6,502 bases of DNA from Scatosoma sp045658805. GTDB lineage: Bacteria; Bacillota; Clostridia; Christensenellales; Borkfalkiaceae. Positions 1 to 4,404 of this stretch are shown one piece after another. Position 1 is the stretch's first letter, and the number at the start of each line of letters is the position of its first letter. Under the pieces are notes generated by a model. That model saw only the letters and a list, made by a program, of their open reading frames with translations, had not been told where the DNA came from and did not search any database. The position numbers and the translations under genes are program-made. The stretch lies in contig JAZOVQ010000072.1 in the NCBI GenBank assembly GCA_045658805.1, forward strand, positions 1 to 6,502. Direction: 5' to 3'.

Positions 1-462
1 ATTGTAATATTCGTTATCAATGGGGAAAAGAATAACGCCATCATAGTAGGAGTAAAATGCAAGTTCTAAAATTTGCGTTTCTTTTTTAAGCGTTTCTTCC
101 GTAATTTTAATGGAAAGATGAAAATTATATTGTTCGCAAAATTCTGTAATGGCAGAGTAGATTTGTTGCATAAACGCCGTTTTTAACGAAGGGGCGATAA
201 ACAATAAATGCAGCTTTATAGGACTTTTTTCTCGCGCGGAAGAAAGGTTATTTTTAATAAAATAACCTTTTCCGTGAACAACTTCCACGTAGCCCTGTTT
301 GATGAGCTTTTGGTAGGCAGATCGAACGGAAGGACGGCTTGCGTTAAATTTGATGGACAGCATTCTTTCGCTGGGCAGTTTATACTCTTTAATATGCTTG
401 TTCGTCTTGATAATTTCGAGGAGCTCTTGCCGAATTTGATCGTTTAATTTCATTCCTGACAT
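1..462 (-). CDS. GntR-family transcriptional regulator with LacI-like sensor domain (partial, C-terminus cut by window edge)
   Basis: A DNA-binding repressor or activator, probably local regulator of the divergent sugar importer. I translated the minus strand from ATG at 462-460; 154 residues are present and the frame runs off the left edge. Residues 8-70 form a GntR winged helix: the L29-P-S-E-R33 signature, the recognition helix around S42-R-P-S-V-R47, and the wing with H63-G-K-G-Y-F-I69. From about residue 82 (LHLLFIAP) to D142-G-V-I-L it looks like the start of a periplasmic-binding-protein (LacI-type) effector domain, as in AraR-like GntR proteins that sense sugars. The start is chosen because an AAGGAG motif (about 478-483) lies upstream; the roughly 15-base spacing is long. 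The next in-frame ATG (453) would be further away, and no alternative start lies between. The family call is firm; the ligand is unknown. A perfect 12-bp inverted repeat lies inside the gene (243-270). Confidence 0.9.
   Translation of the reverse strand, partial: MSGMKLNDQIRQELLEIIKTNKHIKEYKLPSERMLSIKFNASRPSVRSAYQKLIKQGYVEVVHGKGYFIKNNLSSAREKSPIKLHLLFIAPSLKTAFMQQIYSAITEFCEQYNFHLSIKITEETLKKETQILELAFYSYYDGVILFPIDNEYYN
243..270. repeat. 12-bp perfect inverted repeat with 4-base loop inside the gntR gene
   Basis: AAAGGTTATTTT (243-254) and AAAATAACCTTT (259-270) are exact reverse complements around TAAT. It falls in the codons for the end of the winged helix and the start of the linker (about residues 65-74). 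It could form an RNA hairpin in the regulator transcript, be a regulator binding site, or be chance in an AT-rich coding stretch. No U-run follows on either strand, so it is not an obvious terminator. Confidence 0.6.
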
Positions 463-530
463 AACTGCTTTATCGTTCTCCTTTTGTATATTTAAGAGGT
501 GCTTGTCTGGATAATTAATTGGCTGAATAT

Positions 531-560
531 ATTTTATCATCTTTTTTGTGGATTGTCCAA
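531..560 (-). promoter_or_regulatory. Putative sigma-A promoter for the gntR gene
   Basis: Read on the minus strand: -35 TTGGAC (560-555), 18-base spacer, -10 TAAAAT (536-531). Read one base over, it is TGGACA with a 17-base spacer. A TG one base before the -10 makes it an extended -10. Predicted start is near 524, giving a leader of about 60 bases before the ATG at 462. Confidence 0.6.
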
Positions 561-568
561 CAATTTTT

Positions 569-605
569 AACTGGTAAAAAAAAGAATATACCACTTTTAC
601 CAGTT
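569..605. promoter_or_regulatory. Candidate operator: 11-bp perfect inverted repeat between divergent promoters
   Basis: AACTGGTAAAA (569-579) and TTTTACCAGTT (595-605) are exact reverse complements separated by 15 bases. A further half-site-like TACCA lies at 589-593, between the arms. The repeat sits between the two divergent -35 elements (555-560 and 621-626), where a dimeric GntR protein could affect both promoters. It is not followed by the kind of GC-rich stem and U-run expected of a terminator. That the neighbouring regulator binds it is inference. The 26-base arm-to-arm distance is long for one GntR dimer, so looping or two dimers is possible. Confidence 0.55.
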
Positions 606-620
606 TTTTCTCATTTAGTC

Positions 621-648
621 TTGACGATTAAAAAAAAGATGATAGAAT
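621..648 (+). promoter_or_regulatory. Putative sigma-A promoter for the transporter operon
   Basis: -35 TTGACG (621-626), 16-base spacer, -10 TAGAAT (643-648), with TG at 640-641 giving an extended -10. Predicted start is near 655, leaving an untranslated leader of about 130 bases before the first permease. It is the best plus-strand match in the intergenic region. The weaker TAATAT (650-655) has a poor spacer. Confidence 0.65.
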
Positions 649-654
649 GTAATA

Positions 655-784
655 TGATAGGGTAAGAGAGAAATATTTTAGCTGAGTGACTAAAAAGAAT
701 TTAGCAAGAAAAAGGTGTAACGATTGTGGAGATAACCTTTTAATAAATAATCAATAGAATTCCGAATTGTAAAGGAGTATCGTA
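655..784 (+). other. 5' leader of the transporter operon; no recognised riboswitch
   Basis: AT-rich leader of about 130 bases. Two weak inverted repeats are visible: TTTTAG/CTAAAA (676-681 and 690-695) and AAAAGGT/ACCTTTT (710-716 and 735-741, 18-base loop). Neither resembles a known riboswitch or a strong terminator. The ribosome binding site AAAGGAG (771-777) is 7 bases before the ATG at 785. Confidence 0.4.
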
Positions 785-1696
785 ATGAATAGGACTTCAA
801 CAAAAATGGCAAATAAAAAAGCGGCAGATTACGCTTTTGTTGCGATTATGTTGCTAATTCCCGTGGTTCATTTTATCATTTTTTGGGGAGTTGTCAATTT
901 TAATTCGATTTTACTTGCGTTCCAACGCTTGGATAGAACGACGGGGGAAAAATACCTCACCTTAAAAAATTTTGAATCGTTGGTGGAACTTTTCAAAACC
1001 AATGAATTAAAAGACGCTTTGGTGAACACTTTGCTTACGGCAGGGTTTCAAATTATATTCCTGTTGCCTTGGGGATTCTTTCTTACATATTTCCTCTATA
1101 AAAAAATTCCCTTGCGTGGGCTGTGGAGAACTTTCTTGTTCTTGCCGAGTATCTTACCAGCCATCTTTCTTACGGGTATTTTCAATAATGCGATTACCCA
1201 ATATGGACCTTTGGGGAAAATTTGGGAAGCTTTGTTTAATAAGCCCATCCCAGATTTCTTCGTTGATGAGCGGTATGGTAAATGGGGGGTGCTTTTGTAT
1301 TTCTTCTGGACAAACTTCGGAGGACAATTCATTTTGTTTACGGGCGCGATGACGCGTATTCCAAATGAGATTTTAGAAGCGGCGCAAATTGACGGCGCTG
1401 GTATGCGAGTGGAGCTGTTCAAAATTGTTCTACCTCTTTGCTGGCCGACCTTCTCGATGTTGTTAATTTTGAACGTAGCGAGCGTTTTCACATCAACTGG
1501 TCCGATTCTATTACTTACCAAAGGTGCAGCGGATACCAAAACTATTTCGTATTGGATATTCGAGCAGGTAAATCAACCAGCGCCTGCTTTGTATATACCC
1601 TCTGCTTTGGGCGTGGCTTGTACAATTATATTGTTCCCGATTATCACTTTGACGCGATGGGGACTTGGAAAAGTTTATGCGGACGTGGAGTTTTAA
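785..1696 (+). CDS. ABC transporter permease, CUT1 (MalF/UgpA/LplB-like) carbohydrate importer subunit
   Basis: One of two membrane subunits forming the translocation channel of a binding-protein-dependent importer. The 303-residue protein has six likely membrane segments at about 16-39, 80-104, 113-135, 167-188, 217-243 and 268-290, the usual number and length for this family. The cytoplasmic EAA loop that docks the ATPase is clear at residues 198-217: E198-A-A, D203-G204, then I214-V-L-P217. The start at 785 is supported by AAAGGAG 7 bases upstream; a later Met at residue 8 has no such site. It is the first gene of a four-gene run, and its stop lies one base before the next start, so the two permeases are probably translationally coupled. 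Sugar ABC permease is firm; LplB-like versus UgpA-like is not decided, and the substrate cannot be read from the sequence. Confidence 0.93.
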   Translation: MNRTSTKMANKKAADYAFVAIMLLIPVVHFIIFWGVVNFNSILLAFQRLDRTTGEKYLTLKNFESLVELFKTNELKDALVNTLLTAGFQIIFLLPWGFFLTYFLYKKIPLRGLWRTFLFLPSILPAIFLTGIFNNAITQYGPLGKIWEALFNKPIPDFFVDERYGKWGVLLYFFWTNFGGQFILFTGAMTRIPNEILEAAQIDGAGMRVELFKIVLPLCWPTFSMLLILNVASVFTSTGPILLLTKGAADTKTISYWIFEQVNQPAPALYIPSALGVACTIILFPIITLTRWGLGKVYADVEF

Positions 1697-1697
1697 T

Positions 1698-2660
1698 ATG
1701 ATACAGAGCCAAAAAGTATTAAACGGTGTTAAAAATATAGTGCTTGGGATTGTTAGCTTTTTAATTCCCATTGTCGGTATCGTGCGTATCGCGCAGTCGA
1801 AAAAGGGCAGCGCTGGAGCGAAAATCGCAACAAGCATTGTCTATATGATTTTTTGGATTTATACGGCGTCGTTAATTTTCTTTATCGCATGGGCGTTTTA
1901 TAATTCAGTGAAAACGGACGATGAGTTTTTGAATAACATGAACGCGTTGCCCGCTGTTTGGCAGTTTTCGAATTATGCAGATGCCTACCGTTTCATTGAA
2001 CACAACGATACGGGCTTTATCGGGATGTTTATCAACAGCATTTGGTTTGCCGGTGGGTCTGCACTCTTATCGACATTCTTTCATGCGGTGACGGGATACA
2101 TCTTTGCAAAATATCGTTTTCCGGGAAAGGAAATCGCGTTTAGCTTTATTCTCTTTACGATATCATTGCCCATCGTTGGCTCGCTACCGTCGATGTATAA
2201 GGTGGTGTACTCGTTGCATTTGGAAGAAAGTCCGTTGTACCTTGTTACCTATATGGGTGGATTTGGAAGCAATTTCCTGATTATGTACGCCTTTTTCAAT
2301 GGCATTGATAAAACGTATATGGAAGCTGCGGAAATAGACGGGGCGACTAGATTTGGTATCTTCTTTAAAATTATGTTGCCGCTTGCGGTAGGGCCTTCGC
2401 TTTCCCTGTTCCTATTGACGTTTATTGCGCAATGGAATAATTATGAAATGCCGATATTATTCTTAAGCTTGATGCCCACGCTATCTTCGGGGTTGTACGA
2501 ATTTAGTATGATTATGAAATTCCCGCAAGAGGATATCGTATCCCCGCAAATGACCTTCTACGCAGGGACGTTGCTTGCTTCTATCCCCGTAATCATCTTG
2601 GTAATTTGTTTCGGAGAAAAGCTAATGACGAATGTAAACATCGGTGGTATTAAAGGGTAA
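1698..2660 (+). CDS. ABC transporter permease, CUT1 (MalG/UgpE/LplC-like) carbohydrate importer subunit with extra N-terminal membrane segment
   Basis: Partner permease of the heterodimeric channel. Starting at ATG 1698 gives 320 residues. GGAG (1687-1690), inside the end of the previous gene, is 7 bases upstream, so this start is preferred over in-frame Met codons at 1665 and 1677. The EAA loop is at residues 209-228: E209-A-A, D214-G215-A, I225-M-L-P228. Typical membrane segments lie near 47-69, 107-136, 146-170, 182-202, 229-257 and 288-307. An additional hydrophobic stretch at about 13-31 (containing FLIPIVGIV), followed by a basic QSKKG patch, precedes the canonical core. That is unusual for MalG-type subunits and could be a seventh membrane helix. 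The C-terminus IGGIKG is typical of the family. It is followed by 68 non-coding bases and then the binding protein. Confidence 0.93.
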   Translation: MIQSQKVLNGVKNIVLGIVSFLIPIVGIVRIAQSKKGSAGAKIATSIVYMIFWIYTASLIFFIAWAFYNSVKTDDEFLNNMNALPAVWQFSNYADAYRFIEHNDTGFIGMFINSIWFAGGSALLSTFFHAVTGYIFAKYRFPGKEIAFSFILFTISLPIVGSLPSMYKVVYSLHLEESPLYLVTYMGGFGSNFLIMYAFFNGIDKTYMEAAEIDGATRFGIFFKIMLPLAVGPSLSLFLLTFIAQWNNYEMPILFLSLMPTLSSGLYEFSMIMKFPQEDIVSPQMTFYAGTLLASIPVIILVICFGEKLMTNVNIGGIKG

Positions 2661-2728
2661 AAACAATTAAAGCGCATATCAAAAGCGCAGAGATTTATTA
2701 CATTAAAAAATAATTGGAGGAAACTATA

Positions 2729-4375
2729 ATGAATAAAAAGTTTAAATTTACGGCAGCAGTTTTAGGTATGATGTTGTTATCGACGGGCGTTATGGCGGGC
2801 TGTAACGGCGGCGGTGGCAACACGGATAACGGCGACGTGAAAGAAGTTCAGATTGGCGTTGTTTCAAAGGGCTACGGAAACGAGTTCGCATCGAGCCTTG
2901 CAGAGGAGTACAATAAGTTACATACGGACGTAAAAGTAACTGTAAAAAAGACGACGCCTACCCCTACGTATCAAGATTCGCAGTTGCAGCTTGGCAAAAA
3001 GAAGAATGATATTGATATTTTCTTCACGGTAACCAATACAATTTTTGCAACGCAAGGCGACGCTACGTTGTATCATTGGGCGGATTTGTCCGACGTATAT
3101 GATTCGGCTGCAATAGGGTACACGGAAGCAGATGGAACGAAAACGATAGAAGATTTGTTGGATTCTTCATTTGTGAGAGATTTTACATACTCGGACGGTA
3201 AACAATATTCTATGCCTTGGACGTCTGGGGTTGTTGGTTTGTTATACAATAAGACGAAGTGGGATGCTACGAATGCGAATTTGAAGAATGCAGGAAAGGA
3301 AGAATTGACGCTCCCCAAGACCACGGACGAAATGTTTGCGTTGTTTGAAAAAATTAAGACGGCAGACGTTAAATCTGCCAGTGGGAATGCGTATGCTTTC
3401 TCGTATTCGGGACAAAACTCGTACATGCACTTTATGTTTAACAGTTTATGGCCTCAATACGAAGGCAAAACGGCGTCGGAAAACTTCTTTGAAGGTAAAA
3501 ATGAGCAAGGCGTATATACGGCAGACATTTATAACACAAAGGGTAGAGAGTACGCTTATGACATTGTAAGAAGCATGATTTTGAAGTCGAACGGTTACGT
3601 AAATGACGGCGACAGCTCGCAGACGTACGACCTTGAGCAGTTGTCTTTCTTGCGTGGGAACGCATTCTTCAGCTGCAACGGTGACTGGATGGAAAGAGAG
3701 GCTTCTGCAAAATTCAATCCTGGCGATGCAGACGTAGTGTTGTTGAGAACGCCTATTATGAGTGAAATCGTAAACAACGATAAAATCAAAGCAGACTTTA
3801 CGGGAACGGATGTAGAAAAAGACGCAAAGCTTTCCGCAATCGTATCTTTTATCGATGAAAATTACATTGACGGAGACAGCGTTCCTTCCGAGGCTGATGC
3901 AACAACGCTCGGTGTTTCGTTGACGACGTTGGAATTTATCAATCACGCTCGTCTTGCAAGACATACTTTGCCCGATTTCGTGACGGTTATCCCCGAATAT
4001 TCGAATGAATTGAACGAAGCAAAAGACTTTTTAAAATTCATGTATTCGAAGGCAGGTCAAGAAATCGTTATGCAGGAAACATACGGTTGCGGTGCACCTT
4101 TGACGATTGATTACAGCCAAATGGATTACTATAAGAACGGTACGTCTTATAGCCGTTCGAGATTAGATTTGATTAAAAAATCTATTCCATATGGCAATGC
4201 AATGAACTTCCCCATGGAATATCTTGGTCGTATTATGGCTTGTGCAGAATTGAAGATTGCTTCTGCGTTTGGTACGGCTTCCCCCAAGAGTGCAGCTGCG
4301 TTTATGAAAGAGGAATACGACGAATATAAGACAACTTGGGAAACCAAAATGGAACTTGCAGGTGTAAGAAATTAA
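2729..4375 (+). CDS. Extracellular solute-binding lipoprotein of the CUT1 importer (family 1 type)
   Basis: Captures the substrate outside the membrane and delivers it to the permeases. ATG 2729 is 8 bases after GGAGG (2716-2720) and gives 548 residues; a TTG at 2714 would overlap that site and is rejected. Residues 1-24 are a lipoprotein signal peptide: NKKFKF basic start, hydrophobic VLGMMLLSTGVM, lipobox MAGC with acylated C25, then a Gly-rich tether. Family signs: a first-lobe start VQIGVVSKGYGNEF (40-53), hinge-region GKQYSMPWTSGVVGLLYNK (157-175), and the late GNAFFSCNGDW (310-320) matching the usual GxxAMxxxGxW region. A helical FLKFMYSKAGQE (434-445) is also typical. The protein is longer than the usual 400-450 residues. 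Extra sequence lies around 341-410, rich in acidic residues, and at the C-terminus, resembling the longer LplA/YtcQ-like group. Its substrate is unknown. Confidence 0.92.
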   Translation: MNKKFKFTAAVLGMMLLSTGVMAGCNGGGGNTDNGDVKEVQIGVVSKGYGNEFASSLAEEYNKLHTDVKVTVKKTTPTPTYQDSQLQLGKKKNDIDIFFTVTNTIFATQGDATLYHWADLSDVYDSAAIGYTEADGTKTIEDLLDSSFVRDFTYSDGKQYSMPWTSGVVGLLYNKTKWDATNANLKNAGKEELTLPKTTDEMFALFEKIKTADVKSASGNAYAFSYSGQNSYMHFMFNSLWPQYEGKTASENFFEGKNEQGVYTADIYNTKGREYAYDIVRSMILKSNGYVNDGDSSQTYDLEQLSFLRGNAFFSCNGDWMEREASAKFNPGDADVVLLRTPIMSEIVNNDKIKADFTGTDVEKDAKLSAIVSFIDENYIDGDSVPSEADATTLGVSLTTLEFINHARLARHTLPDFVTVIPEYSNELNEAKDFLKFMYSKAGQEIVMQETYGCGAPLTIDYSQMDYYKNGTSYSRSRLDLIKKSIPYGNAMNFPMEYLGRIMACAELKIASAFGTASPKSAAAFMKEEYDEYKTTWETKMELAGVRN

Positions 4376-4404
4376 AATCCTAAAAAGGGAAAAGGAGAAA
4401 AATG

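Noticed and set aside
208..447. Plus-strand open frame of 79 codons
   Set aside because: Antisense to the GntR winged helix, which has clear family motifs on the minus strand.
716..732. Catabolite-repression (cre) site in the leader
   Set aside because: TGTAACG resembles the first half of the cre consensus but lacks the spacer base and the second half does not match.
710..741. Leader inverted repeat AAAAGGT/ACCTTTT as a terminator or attenuator
   Set aside because: Only 7 mostly A-T pairs with an 18-base loop and just four T residues; too weak to call.
1665..1697. Upstream start for the second permease
   Set aside because: It would overlap the first permease by over 30 bases and has no ribosome binding site, whereas ATG 1698 has GGAG at the right distance.
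2669..2689. AAAGCGCA direct repeat between permease 2 and the binding protein
   Set aside because: Two 8-base copies 13 bases apart; short, and the possible GCGC stem is only 4 bp, so neither a regulatory site nor an mRNA-processing hairpin can be supported.
2714..2728. TTG start for the solute-binding protein
   Set aside because: It overlaps the GGAGG that serves ATG 2729 and would add residues ahead of a standard lipoprotein signal peptide.
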